DNA of 64,000 bases from Arthrobacter pascens (GCF_030815585.1 NZ_JAUSWY010000001.1:992001-1056000); one strand, 5' to 3'; positions 46,901 to 55,003 are shown, numbered from the stretch's first letter. Notes: a model not told the origin generated them from the sequence alone. A program made the numbers and translations.

Positions 46901-49242
46901 CAGCTGCTGCCGCCGACAATTTTGCCGCTGAGGCCGTTGCCGGAAGAATCGGCCACTTCCGTTCCCGACGTCTGATCGAAGGTGTAGCGGAGGATCTCAC
47001 CCTTTTCGTTGGCCGGAACGGGTTTCGGCGTCTGGCGCAGCCCCTCCAGTTCGGCTTGCGTCACCGGGAGGACGGTGCCATGGCGGGGGCTGGCCGGCAG
47101 CTTGTAGTTAGTGGACAGCTTCCAGTTCGGAGTTTCCAGGCTGGTGCTCTCAAGCGGGATATAGCCGCGTCCTCCAAACTCATCAACGAAGAGGTAGAAC
47201 TTTTCCTCCGTGTTGGATTTGAAGACGGTAGGGCCCTCAACAGCAGCGGTTCCCGCCTTCTTGCCAATGCAGGAGCTGAGGAGGGACCAGTTGCGGGGGC
47301 TTGTGGACGGAAGGTCGACGGCCAGCAGGTTCTTGGATTTTTCCTCCATGATGTCAATACAGCCCGAAACACCGCCTTCGTCCTTGGTGAAGCGGTAATA
47401 CGTGTCTTTGTCCTTGATGACGGTGGAATCGATCACCGAAGTGCCGGGGTCGTTCCAGACCTTGGCTTCGGAGAACGTCCGGAAGTCCCTGGTGGTTGAG
47501 TACATCATTTTGTTTACAACCCCGGCGGTGTGGCCGGGATCCGATTCGGCGTAGATTTTCGACGCCCAGAAAACAACGTACGCGCCGATGCTCTCGTCGT
47601 AGTAGGCCTCGGGGGCCCAGGTGTTGCCTGCCGTGCTCGGGGATACCTTCACGTGGCGCTGCTCTGACCACGTCTTGAGGTCGTAGGATTCCCACACTTC
47701 CAGGTATTGGCTGCCCTGCCGCTGGGAGGAGTCCCAGGAGGTTCCGCTGCCGATGGAAAGGTCGGTGGCGATCATGTAGAACTTGTCGCCTTCGGGAGAG
47801 CGGATGACAAACGGATCCCGCAGGCCCTTGGTACCCATGGACGACGTCAGGATCGGCTTGCCGCCGTTGGTCTCGTCCCAGTGGAGGGCATCGTTTCCGC
47901 GGCTGGCAGCCATGAAGATGTTCTCCCCTGCCACGCTGTTACCCGTGAAGTAGGCGAAGGCGTAACCAGCAAAGGGAGCAACCGCCGGCTTGGCTTTCAC
48001 CTGCGCCGTAAACTGCTTCGTTCCGCTGGCGGCCCCCACTTTCAAGGTAGCTGTCAGGACGACGTCGGTGTCCGCCGTCGGGCGGTTAACAATGCCTGAG
48101 GTGTCGATGATGGGGCTTGAAGACTGCCACGTCACCGCTGCCTGCCCGCTGGTGGGCGGCAGGGTGATGTTTCCACGGACGTCGTCGACGGCGGGGAGCG
48201 TCAGGGCGGCCGTGGCGGCAGCAAGCTTCTCCTCGTCGGATTCGGCGGGGAGCACGGTTGCGGTGAACGTCTTGGTACCGGACGCTTCACCGCGCGTGAG
48301 GGTTGCGGTCAGGGTGACAGTTGCCGGGCCCTTCGTTGCGTTGGGGCGTGTCACTACTCCGGTGGGTGAAATGACGGCTGGGTCGCTTGATGCCCAGGTA
48401 AGAGTGGAACCGTTGACGCCCGTGGCTGGAAGCGACAGGCTGCCTGTCACCGCTGAAAGGTCGCCCAGATTGAGGACAGCAGCATCCCGGTCAGCCCGGA
48501 GCTGGTCGCTCGGTACGATGGACGCTGCAACCTCGCCGGGGGTCAGGGCCGTGTTGTAGATCCGGAAGTCGCGAACGGAACCGGAAAGGTACTTGTCTCC
48601 CGTGTAGACCGAGCGGCCGATGTAGTTCGCCGTGGTCAGCCCGTTGCCGATGCTGCCTGGCGTAATGGTGACACCGGTTTTCTGTCCGACCTGTACGCCG
48701 TCGAGGAACAGCGTGGCGGTGCCGTTGGCGAGCGTGTAGGTGATGGTCTTCCAGACGCCGCGCGCCAGCGGCTGGTTTTGGGAGATGGTCTGTTCCGTCG
48801 ACCAGTTGCCTGAGGCGATGGACGTGCGGTAACTGTCACCTGTGGTGAAAAGATACCCGTTGCCTGCGTTGGATGTTGTGTTGCCGAGTCCGTAGATGAA
48901 GTACGGCGTGGCTTGCGTCGGGGCCATGAGAACGTCTGTGCTGATGGTGATGGCGGACAGGCCCTGCATGATGTTGTCCGGAAGGCGGACGTGGTCGTTG
49001 ACACCGTCCAGCTTCAGGCCCTCGTTTCCTGCCCAGGTGCCGCCATTGACTACCGCGCCGTCGCGTCCGTTTCCGGAAGAGTCCACGGCGACCGTGCCGC
49101 CGGTCTGGTCAAGGGCATAGCGGAGGACAAGCCTTGGGTCCGGGGCGGTCTCGGCAAGCGCCGGGACCAGCGGGGTCAGGGCCAGCGCGGAGGCTACGGC
49201 CCCGGCGGCTGCCGCCCTGGTAAGCAAACGTAAGGATCGCAT
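43951..49242 (-). CDS. Large secreted multidomain protein with two GH43 domains
   Basis: 1763 aa, exported by a signal peptide (about residues 1-31, ending ALAETA). Domains in order: LamG-like (38-230), two bacterial Ig-like domains (245-420), GH43 (424-730; RDPFVIR, IDSTVIK and VEGPTVF carry the Asp, Asp and Glu positions), a second LamG-like (747-960), a linker domain, a second GH43 (1050-1327; DPNIVV, IDPAVF, REGPFV), Ig-like and OmpL47-like repeats (1340-1500), an MBG-like domain (1500-1580) and a C-terminal LamG-like domain. GH43 enzymes act on arabinan, arabinoxylan or xylan. There is no sortase signal. The start ATG 49242 has AGAAGG 7 nt upstream. It lies 166 bp downstream of the binding-protein gene, likely in one operon. 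Confidence 0.88.
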   Translation of the reverse strand: MRSLRLLTRAAAAGAVASALALTPLVPALAETAPDPRLVLRYALDQTGGTVAVDSSGNGRDGAVVNGGTWAGNEGLKLDGVNDHVRLPDNIMQGLSAITISTDVLMAPTQATPYFIYGLGNTTSNAGNGYLFTTGDSYRTSIASGNWSTEQTISQNQPLARGVWKTITYTLANGTATLFLDGVQVGQKTGVTITPGSIGNGLTTANYIGRSVYTGDKYLSGSVRDFRIYNTALTPGEVAASIVPSDQLRADRDAAVLNLGDLSAVTGSLSLPATGVNGSTLTWASSDPAVISPTGVVTRPNATKGPATVTLTATLTRGEASGTKTFTATVLPAESDEEKLAAATAALTLPAVDDVRGNITLPPTSGQAAVTWQSSSPIIDTSGIVNRPTADTDVVLTATLKVGAASGTKQFTAQVKAKPAVAPFAGYAFAYFTGNSVAGENIFMAASRGNDALHWDETNGGKPILTSSMGTKGLRDPFVIRSPEGDKFYMIATDLSIGSGTSWDSSQRQGSQYLEVWESYDLKTWSEQRHVKVSPSTAGNTWAPEAYYDESIGAYVVFWASKIYAESDPGHTAGVVNKMMYSTTRDFRTFSEAKVWNDPGTSVIDSTVIKDKDTYYRFTKDEGGVSGCIDIMEEKSKNLLAVDLPSTSPRNWSLLSSCIGKKAGTAAVEGPTVFKSNTEEKFYLFVDEFGGRGYIPLESTSLETPNWKLSTNYKLPASPRHGTVLPVTQAELEGLRQTPKPVPANEKGEILRYTFDQTSGTEVADSSGNGLSGKIVGGSSWQPDGALKLDGAGGYVDVPDNILSGVQDVTVEADVKVSASQSGAYFIYGFGNTDAGGVGNGYLFATGNSVYKTGIASGNWSTEQLANSTSALPRDSWKHLVYTLKGTVATVYLDGIKVGENLNTTLNPADIGLGSTTANYLGKSVYSADKTLNGSIREFAIYNRALSAEEVRNISADKTGIADVSLTEASELKVAPIMDTASKKITFAVKPGTDLSKLAPTFSLFPGAVSSPASGTNVDLTKPVTYTVTAPDGATAEWTFSALEMKSPVLPGYTADPNIVVYGDTYYIYPTTDGIASWGSTKFSAYSSKNLVDWTDEGVVLDLANVSWTHSNAWAPTATSKDGKYYLYFTAGQSIGVAVADSPTGPFVDSGAPLVDKAAYGGAQQIDPAVFTDDDGVSYLFWGNGTARYVPLNADMVSYSAANVKTIGGLTQFREGPFVHKRNSTYYMTYSIDDTRSENYRVGYATASSIAGPWTYKGVILQKKPELGILGTGHNSVLQVPGTDDWYIVYHRFAIPGGDGMHRETTIDRLTYAEDGSINPVVPTLESVGPQFADTSAPTVMIATAPAAPDGAGDWYLDPVTVSVEASDNSGAAPTVEVAVDGGSWVPYSASFEVASDGPHTVRARATDAAGNTSAEASIAVKIDRTAPQTAATLDEDRTLTLTAVDPYSGLASLEYRSGTAEWAPYSAPIPGGRTAATVEFRAVDKAGNSTQGAVDVPAPASQSISFDDITPKTLGDSDFTVSASSTSGLPVSFKAAGSCALLGSSVHLTGAGTCTVTAQQEGNQRFLAAPDVVRSFQVKAPLLDTFDRANGRVGSSWSGETGPQSYVIKDKTLSPLLGGSLLYSSTFGSDQTASLTLKAIAPKSVQGVLLKAQSGKPFLSGAVSVVYDTPTKSVRVTTLGVDNNAWYSYGGVAASFNAGDVMTASYVDGTVTVYRNADVVAVVPLRAADMQYFAGKTGKTGISSTLATGSTLDDFRAASITR

Positions 49243-49408
49243 CGTTGCGCCTTCTTTCTGTGCCCTGGATGATCGGGCAATCCTTTTGAGCGGCATCCAT
49301 GATGGTGCCGATGCTTGGCGCGGCATTGCTGCGGCGTGGTCGATTCCGTGCGGTGGCAGTGTCAGGCACTGGCACTGCCACCGCACGGGCGGTCAGGTGA
49401 GTGTTGGC

Positions 49409-50386
49409 TCAGTACTGACGGGTGGGCAGGGCTTTGGTGGCCTGTTCCTGGGTGAAGGTTGTTTCTTCGGTGACGACGCGTTCGGGCACTGTTTCGCCGG
49501 CGAGGACTTTCTTGGCCAGGTCCATGAGCTGGGTGCCCAGCAGCGGGCTGCACTCGACGATGTAGTTGATCTTGCCTGCGCTCAGGGCGGTCATGCCGTC
49601 CTTGACGGCGTCGATGGTGATGATCTTGATGTCCTTGCCCGGTACCTTGCCGGCGGCTTCGATGGCTTCGATGGCGCCGAGGCCTTCATCATCGTTGTGG
49701 GCGAAGACGACGTCGATGTCGGCGTTGTTCTTCAGGAAGGCTTCCATGACCTGCTTGCCGCCGCTGCGGGTGAAGTCGCCGCTCTGGGAGGCGATGATCT
49801 TCAGCTTCGGATCGGCCTTGATGGCCTCTTCGAAGCCCTGCTTGCGGTCGTTGGCCGGGGCGGAGCCGGTGGTGCCCTGGATTTCGACGATGTTCACGGT
49901 GTCGGTGGCTGACTTGGACTCGGCCACGAGCCATTCGCCTGCCTTCTTGCCTTCGAGGACGAAGTCGGAGCCGAGGAAGGTCTTGTAGAGGGACTTGTCG
50001 GCCGAGTCCACGGCGCGGTCGGTCAGGATGACGGGGATCTTGGCGTCCTTGGCTTCCTTCAGGACCGTGTCCCAGCCGGATTCAACGACCGGGGAGAAGG
50101 CGATGACGTCCACCTTCTGCTGGATGTAGGACCGGATCGCCTTGATCTGGTTTTCCTGCTTCTGCTGGGCGTCGGAGAACTTCAGGTCGATCCCGGCTTC
50201 CTTGGCGGATTCCTGGACGGACTTGGTGTTGGCGGTCCGCCAGCCGCTTTCGGCGCCGACCTGGGCAAAGCCCATCACGATTTTCTTGTCTGCGCCGCCG
50301 CTGGGGGCGGCCTGGGTACCGCCGCCGCAGGCGGTCAGGGCGAGAGCTGATGCGGCCATGACCGCAATGAGAGATTTCTTGAACAC
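49409..50386 (-). CDS. Sugar ABC transporter substrate-binding lipoprotein (YtfQ-like)
   Basis: 325 aa. A signal peptide with lipobox LTAC (Cys near residue 20) precedes a periplasmic-binding fold of the LacI/RbsB type: KIVMGFAQVGAESGWRTAN, QKVDVIAFSPVVESGWD and VFAHNDDEGLGAIEAIEAAG. This resembles YtfQ-type galactofuranose or arabinose-type binding proteins. No permease or ATPase gene is adjacent, so it must use a transporter encoded elsewhere. GTG 50386 is chosen because GGGAGG stands 6 nt upstream; the frame extends further to 50488. Located in the island, upstream of the GH43 gene. Confidence 0.88.
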   Translation of the reverse strand: MFKKSLIAVMAASALALTACGGGTQAAPSGGADKKIVMGFAQVGAESGWRTANTKSVQESAKEAGIDLKFSDAQQKQENQIKAIRSYIQQKVDVIAFSPVVESGWDTVLKEAKDAKIPVILTDRAVDSADKSLYKTFLGSDFVLEGKKAGEWLVAESKSATDTVNIVEIQGTTGSAPANDRKQGFEEAIKADPKLKIIASQSGDFTRSGGKQVMEAFLKNNADIDVVFAHNDDEGLGAIEAIEAAGKVPGKDIKIITIDAVKDGMTALSAGKINYIVECSPLLGTQLMDLAKKVLAGETVPERVVTEETTFTQEQATKALPTRQY

Positions 50387-50473
50387 AACGGTCCTCCCGG
50401 AAGCGTGAATTGCAGACAGGAGACCCCACAAATCACCGTTGCTGCATAGAGAGCGATTGCTCCCAGCGATAAG

Positions 50474-50487
50474 TGTGAACGCTAACA
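50474..50487. promoter_or_regulatory. LacI-family operator-like palindrome
   Basis: TGTGAACGCTAACA (reverse complement TGTTAGCGTTCACA) resembles the operators of actinobacterial LacI/GalR repressors. It lies about 90 bp upstream of the binding-protein GTG; a TTGACC at 50496-50501 (minus strand) could be the -35 it overlaps with. No LacI regulator gene is in the window. Confidence 0.5.
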
Positions 50488-50796
50488 AACCGTTGGGTCA
50501 AGGAAATCAGGTCACGTTTTAGTGTCAGCGGCGAGGGGCGACGGACGATGCGGGAAAGGGTTGGAACTCGATTCGGGACAGAACGCAGAAGCGTGCGACC
50601 GGCAGCGCCCAGGGTCCGCCAATGACTACGGGCCGCCGCCCACCACTGATCAGTCGAGGTATTCAGGATGCCGAATCGCAGGTGCAAACGAGCGGCATGT
50701 CAACACTTACTGGTGCTCCCGATCGTGGCCGAATCCCTGGAATCTGAGGGAATCTGCAACATATGACAACGGACGGAAACCATGGTTCCATGAGAC

Positions 50797-50831
50797 GAGG
50801 TCAGGGGTTCGAATCCCCTTAGCTCCACAAA
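50797..50831. repeat. Direct repeat, right copy (att-like fragment of tRNA-Ala 3' end)
   Basis: Identical over 35 bp to 43778-43812. The upstream flank does not fold as an anticodon arm, so this is a tRNA fragment and not a second tRNA gene. Confidence 0.85.
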
Positions 50832-50893
50832 AATGGCTGTCTGATGCGGGCGGTATTTTCCGGCCTCAACCATCCCTGGATTGGACAGAATCA

Positions 50894-52486
50894 ATGAGCT
50901 TGATCCGGCTGAACGACGTCAGCGTCGGCTTCGATAAAACGCAGGTGCTGCGTGAAGCCTTCTTCCGGCTCGAAGCGGGCGACCGGGTGGGACTCATCGG
51001 CAAGAACGGTTCCGGGAAGTCGACCATCCTGAAGCTGATTCTGGGCCAGGTGGCGCCTGACACCGGGACCATCGCCCAGGACCTGGGCATCAGAACCGCA
51101 TATTTCTCCCAGTTCTCGGAGCTGAACGGCGAATCGAGCATTGCCGAGGTCCTGGACGAGCTGTTCGTGCACATCAAGGACATTGAGATTGAACTGGCGT
51201 CAATCGATGCCGCCATAGCCGCGGACTCCATGGATGGTGGGCAGCTGGACCGGCTGATCCACCGGCAGTCCGAGTTGTTTGAGGACATGGACCGGCTGGA
51301 CGGCTGGGACTACAAGCGCAATATCGACAAAGTGCTCACCACGCTTGGCTTCAGCGAAACCCACCGCGTCTGCTCCATCGACGAATTGTCCGGCGGCTGG
51401 CGAAACCGTGCGGCCTTGGCCAAAATCCTGCTCGAAGCCCCCGACGTCCTGCTGCTCGACGAACCCACGAACTACCTGGACGTGGCTGGCGTCGAATGGC
51501 TCGAAGGCTGGTTCCGGACGTTCAAAGGCGCCGCCATCATCGTCTCGCACGACCGGAAGTTTTTGGACGCAGTGGTAAACCGGATCATCGAAGTGGAAAA
51601 CTTCCACCTCCATGAATATCCGGGCAACTTTGCCGAGTACGTCGTGGCAAAGCAGTTCAGGCTCAAGAGCCTGGAGAGCCAGTTCGTGCATGAGTCCGAG
51701 CTCCTCGCGTTTGAATCCGAGGGAATCTCCGACCGCCGCGAGGCCGCCAAAGCAGCCAGCAAGGGCCTGGCGAACCAGTTGGCGAAGATCAAGAAGTCCC
51801 GCGCGCCCCGGCCGGTGGACAAGATCATCACCGAAATCTACAGCGGCCTTTACGTCAAGGATGTGCTGTGCCGGGTTGAGTCGCTCAGCAAGGCTTACGG
51901 CGGGAGGACGCTGTTCAGCGGCCTGGCCTTCGAAATCGGCCGTGGCAACCGGATTGCGGTGATCGGATCCAACGGCAGTGGAAAGACGACGCTGCTCCGG
52001 GTGCTCACCGGTGAGGAGCCTGCCGATTCCGGCTCGGTGACCTGGTCCAAGGGCGCGGGAATGGTCTCCTACAACCAGGTCCTCGAGGAACTTAACGACG
52101 ACGACACCGTCACCCACGCTGTCAATGCGATGCCCGACAGCCTGGCGCTGACTGCAACCAGGAAATCCGTGAACAGGTTCCTGGCGATGTTCCAGTTCTC
52201 CGAGGCGGACCTCAAACAGAGGATCGGCAGCCTGTCAGGCGGCCAGCGTGCCCGGGTGGCCATGGCGCAGTGCCTGCTGTCGGGCGCCTCGGTTTTGCTG
52301 CTGGATGAACCCACCAACCACCTGGACCTGTCCAGCACCCAGGTCATGGAGCGCGCCCTGCTGCATTTTCCGGGGGCAGTGGTGGTGGTCAGCCACGACC
52401 GCTTCTTCACGGACAAGATAGCCAACCGGCGGCTGGTTTTCAGCGGCGAAGCCTCCGGGCCTGCCGGCAGCGTACGGGTTGCCTAG
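50894..52486 (+). CDS. ABC-F family ATP-binding protein
   Basis: 530 aa, two ABC domains without membrane helices. First domain: Walker A GLIGKNGSGKSTILKL, signature LSGGWRNRAALA, Walker B VLLLDEPTNYLD; second: GSNGSGKTTLLR, LSGGQRARVAMA, VLLLDEPTNHLD. The linker between them is Lys/Arg-rich. ABC-F proteins act on the ribosome, and some protect it from antibiotics; the subfamily cannot be settled here. ATG 50894 begins the conserved N-terminus MSLIRLNDVSVGF. The stop overlaps that of the convergent ZapE-like gene. Confidence 0.9.
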   Translation: MSLIRLNDVSVGFDKTQVLREAFFRLEAGDRVGLIGKNGSGKSTILKLILGQVAPDTGTIAQDLGIRTAYFSQFSELNGESSIAEVLDELFVHIKDIEIELASIDAAIAADSMDGGQLDRLIHRQSELFEDMDRLDGWDYKRNIDKVLTTLGFSETHRVCSIDELSGGWRNRAALAKILLEAPDVLLLDEPTNYLDVAGVEWLEGWFRTFKGAAIIVSHDRKFLDAVVNRIIEVENFHLHEYPGNFAEYVVAKQFRLKSLESQFVHESELLAFESEGISDRREAAKAASKGLANQLAKIKKSRAPRPVDKIITEIYSGLYVKDVLCRVESLSKAYGGRTLFSGLAFEIGRGNRIAVIGSNGSGKTTLLRVLTGEEPADSGSVTWSKGAGMVSYNQVLEELNDDDTVTHAVNAMPDSLALTATRKSVNRFLAMFQFSEADLKQRIGSLSGGQRARVAMAQCLLSGASVLLLDEPTNHLDLSSTQVMERALLHFPGAVVVVSHDRFFTDKIANRRLVFSGEASGPAGSVRVA

Positions 52487-52968
52487 CTCCCGGAAATTCC
52501 TTCAACCGGGGCTTCCTCGGTGGACTCCACCCGTGTCAGCAGGGACAGACGGCTGGCTACGCGCGGCAAGTCCGCCGGCAATCCGGCCGCGATCAGGAAC
52601 AGCGTGACGTCCCGCTCGTAGAGAACGTCTACCAAGGTTCCAAACCGGTGCCAGGCCGGGGACTTCTGCTCTGATCCCACCGTCTCAGGGGCGGGAACAC
52701 CGTCTATGACCCACGTACTGTGTTGGCCTGCCAGGGCCTCGTAGTCGGCCTTTGACGCCTGGCCGGCGCATAGTTCGGTGAAACTGATCCACAGCAGTTC
52801 CGGTTCCGCGTTCTTGGCGGAGAACCGCTGCGTGCCGGGCTTGAGCGTGCACTGCTGGGCGAACGACGGCGGGAACAGGCCGTAGGTGCCCAGTTGGTGC
52901 TCCGTGCCGGGGATGATGATCCGGCCCCGGGCAAAGGCAGGTTTCGCCTCGCCATCTCCGCTGGCCAC
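52483..52968 (-). CDS. ZapE/AFG1-like C-terminal domain protein (truncated, no P-loop)
   Basis: 161 aa that align with the last part of ZapE/AFG1 ATPases: ARGRIIIPGTEHQ, WISFTELCAGQASKADYEAL, IDGVP and PAWHRFGTLVDVLYERDVTLFL match the family pattern RGR..., FxELC...DY, and RFxxLVDxLYD. The N-terminal half with Walker A and B is missing; upstream DNA belongs to corA. It is either a remnant or a free-standing regulator domain. Its GTG start lies 4 bp after the corA stop, so it is probably cotranscribed with corA. Confidence 0.68.
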   Translation of the reverse strand: MASGDGEAKPAFARGRIIIPGTEHQLGTYGLFPPSFAQQCTLKPGTQRFSAKNAEPELLWISFTELCAGQASKADYEALAGQHSTWVIDGVPAPETVGSEQKSPAWHRFGTLVDVLYERDVTLFLIAAGLPADLPRVASRLSLLTRVESTEEAPVEGISGS

Positions 52969-52971
52969 GTC

Positions 52972-53967
52972 CTAGAGCCAGCCCTTCTTCTTGAAGATGC
53001 CGTACATCAGCGCTGCCGTGCCGGCCATGAGGCCGATGGCCATCGGGTAGCCCAGGATCCAGTGAAGTTCGGGCATGTGGTCAAAGTTCATTCCATAGAC
53101 CCCCGCAACAATGGATGGCGCAAAGAAAATCGCCGCCCACGAGGAGATCTTCTTGACCTGCTCGTTCTGTTCGGCACTGGCCTCGTTCTGCCGGTTGGCG
53201 GTCAGGGTTCCGTCAAGGGTAAGGGCATTCTGGAGCAGGTCCCGGAAGGAGTCCGCCCGGGAGATGACCCGCTCCACGTGGTCCTCCACGTCCCGCAGGC
53301 TGTGCTGCAGTTCGGTTTCCACGCCGTATTTCTCGAACCCCCGCTTGAGCTGCTGCATCATGCCAGGCAACGGGTGGATGGCGCGCTGGAACTGGATGAC
53401 TTCGCGGGAGAGTTCGTAGATGCGGCGCGAGACCGTGCTGTCCCCGCTGAACAGCTGGTCTTCAATCTCGTCGATGTCGTTTTCAAGCCCTGCCACCACG
53501 GGCGCATAATCATCCACCACCCGGTCCAGGAGGGCGTAGAGCACGGCTTCAGGGCCGTGCCGGAGGAGGTCCGGGCGGGACTCCAGCCGGCGCCGGACCC
53601 TGGCGACTCCGGCCATTTCGGCATGGCGGATCGTGACAACAAAGTTTCTTCCGGTGAATACGTGGAGCTCCCCGAACTCCACTGTTTCAGTGGCATCGAG
53701 GTACCGGGCCGGTCTGAGCACAGTGAAAAGGTTGTCGTCGTAGCGCTCCAGCTTGGGCCGTTGGTGCGCGGAAATGGCGTCCTCCACCGCCAGCGCGTGG
53801 AGGCCGAATTCGCTGGCAACGGCGGCCATTTCGGCTTTCGTGGGCCGGTACAGCCCGATCCAGGCCATTCCCCCGTGTTGGGTCAGGGTCTCGAAGGTCT
53901 GCTCCAGGCTCTCGGGCTCAGCGCTGCGGACGCCGTCGACGTAGACCGCATTGTCAATGATGGTCAC
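52972..53967 (-). CDS. corA: Magnesium/cobalt transporter CorA family
   Basis: 331 aa. A large N-terminal cytoplasmic domain is followed by two C-terminal transmembrane helices; the selectivity motif YGMNFDHMPE sits at the end of the first. It imports Mg2+ or Co2+. The C-terminus ends KKKGWL. GTG start. A ZapE-like gene follows 4 bp downstream; the DUF1761 gene lies upstream on the same strand. Confidence 0.93.
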   Translation of the reverse strand: MTIIDNAVYVDGVRSAEPESLEQTFETLTQHGGMAWIGLYRPTKAEMAAVASEFGLHALAVEDAISAHQRPKLERYDDNLFTVLRPARYLDATETVEFGELHVFTGRNFVVTIRHAEMAGVARVRRRLESRPDLLRHGPEAVLYALLDRVVDDYAPVVAGLENDIDEIEDQLFSGDSTVSRRIYELSREVIQFQRAIHPLPGMMQQLKRGFEKYGVETELQHSLRDVEDHVERVISRADSFRDLLQNALTLDGTLTANRQNEASAEQNEQVKKISSWAAIFFAPSIVAGVYGMNFDHMPELHWILGYPMAIGLMAGTAALMYGIFKKKGWL

Positions 53968-54007
53968 AGGCGGGCATTCTCCATCCGGGCGGACATGGGC
54001 CGCATGA

Positions 54008-54433
54008 TCAGGACATGGCCCCGATGATCGCGCCCGCCACCGTCATGGCAACCAGGTCGTGGCCGGAGTCGATGAGCGTGACGGCGGCCGGGCGTCCTGC
54101 GAAGCCGTTGTGGATCACGTGGCCGCCGGCGCGGAACACGAGGGCCAGGACGAGGGCGAACCAGCCTCCGGCCACGGCGTTGTCCAGGCCGAGCTTGCTG
54201 ATCAGGACGGCCAGCAGGATGGCGGTCAGGGCCGCTGCCACCATCATGGGCACCCAGATCCCTGGGCCGCCGCCGATGTTCTTGAGGTCTTCCTCCGTTT
54301 TGCCTATGGCGGCCATCCACCGGTTGCCCAGCACCGCGGGCATATACCAGACAAAGCCGATGGCCATGCTGGCGATGAAGGCCAGCAGCACGGCGAGCCA
54401 GTTGATCTGCGAAATATATGAGAGCCAGTCCAT
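54008..54433 (-). CDS. DUF1761 membrane protein
   Basis: 141 aa with four predicted transmembrane helices. The N-terminal part INWLAVLLAFIASMAIGFVWYMP and LGNRWMAAIGKTEEDL are the hallmarks of DUF1761, whose function is unknown. The ATG is 6 nt after a TAGGAT -10 element. Confidence 0.85.
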   Translation of the reverse strand: MDWLSYISQINWLAVLLAFIASMAIGFVWYMPAVLGNRWMAAIGKTEEDLKNIGGGPGIWVPMMVAAALTAILLAVLISKLGLDNAVAGGWFALVLALVFRAGGHVIHNGFAGRPAAVTLIDSGHDLVAMTVAGAIIGAMS

Positions 54434-54439
54434 GCTCGA

Positions 54440-54445
54440 ATCCTA
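54440..54445 (-). promoter_or_regulatory. -10 element of leaderless DUF1761 gene
   Basis: TAGGAT on the minus strand, 6 nt before the ATG at 54433. Confidence 0.5.
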
Positions 54446-54478
54446 GCCGTTCACCCGGGGCTGGAGGTGCCGGTGTGG

Positions 54479-55003
54479 TTAGTGCGGCCGTGTTGGCTGA
54501 TTGCCCGCACCCTGCGCGAGGCGGCTGATCAGGGGTTCGGTCCGATACGGGATATGGGTGTGCAGGGCCAGAACGGTTTCCGTGCGGATGACACCCTTGA
54601 TCCTCAGGACCTGGCGCAGGGCAGCCTGCAGGTTGTGCGTGTCAGTGGCCACCACCCGGCACCAGACGTCACCCCGGCCCGAGATCTCATGGACCTCCAG
54701 AACCTGGGGGAGGAGCCGAAGCGCACCCACCACGCCGTCCAGTTCACGGTGCGTCACTTCGATCGTCACAAAGGCGACGACGTCGTAGCCCACCGCCCCA
54801 AGGTCGATCTCCCTGCCGCCGTCGTGAAGTATTCCGGCCCGAAGCATGCGCCGCACGCGCGACTGCGCCGTGTTCCGCGCGATACCCAGTGATTCGCTGA
54901 GCTCACCAATCTGGACACGGGGATTGCGGATAAGTTCCAGCAGGATCTTCAGGTCGGTGGGGTCGAGGTTATTCAAACTGTCACTTTCAGTTATCAGGAC
55001 CAT
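54479..55003 (-). CDS. Lrp/AsnC-family transcriptional regulator
   Basis: 174 aa. N-terminal helix-turn-helix LDPTDLKILLELIRNPRVQIGELSESLGIARNTAQSRVRRM-type region (residues about 13-55), then the RAM ligand-binding domain (VTIEVTHRELDGVVGAL...). Divergent from the MFS exporter gene at 55147 with a 143-bp AT-richer gap, so it probably controls that exporter. The start is ATG 55003, where the conserved part begins; the upstream frame to 55144 is not supported. Confidence 0.87.
   Translation of the reverse strand: MVLITESDSLNNLDPTDLKILLELIRNPRVQIGELSESLGIARNTAQSRVRRMLRAGILHDGGREIDLGAVGYDVVAFVTIEVTHRELDGVVGALRLLPQVLEVHEISGRGDVWCRVVATDTHNLQAALRQVLRIKGVIRTETVLALHTHIPYRTEPLISRLAQGAGNQPTRPH

Larger units (their letters stand above)
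43778..50831. mobile_element. Putative tRNA-Ala-targeted genomic island (about 7.0 kb, no integrase)
   Basis: The segment between the two 35-bp copies of the tRNA-Ala 3' end has the arrangement left by a tyrosine-recombinase element. It carries only a GH43 protein and a sugar-binding lipoprotein, both on the minus strand. No integrase, excisionase or replication gene is visible, so the element is decayed or was moved in trans. The boundary genes (sepX-like and ABC-F) are housekeeping in character. Confidence 0.6.
50387..50893. other. 507-bp non-coding region with operator and right att-like repeat
   Basis: It holds the promoter and LacI-type operator for the binding-protein gene, about 260 bp without any recognisable feature (50535-50790), and the tRNA 3'-end copy at 50797-50831. 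A frame open through it joins the ABC-F gene but has no coding character. Confidence 0.6.

Noticed and set aside
50522..50893. N-terminal extension of the ABC-F protein through the tRNA fragment
   Set aside because: The frame is open, but it runs through the tRNA 3' end copy and has no family similarity; ABC-F proteins begin at the MSLIRL-type start at 50894.
50700..50894. Minus-strand small ORF containing RGFEPLTSS
   Set aside because: This peptide is the well-known false translation of a tRNA 3' end read in antisense.
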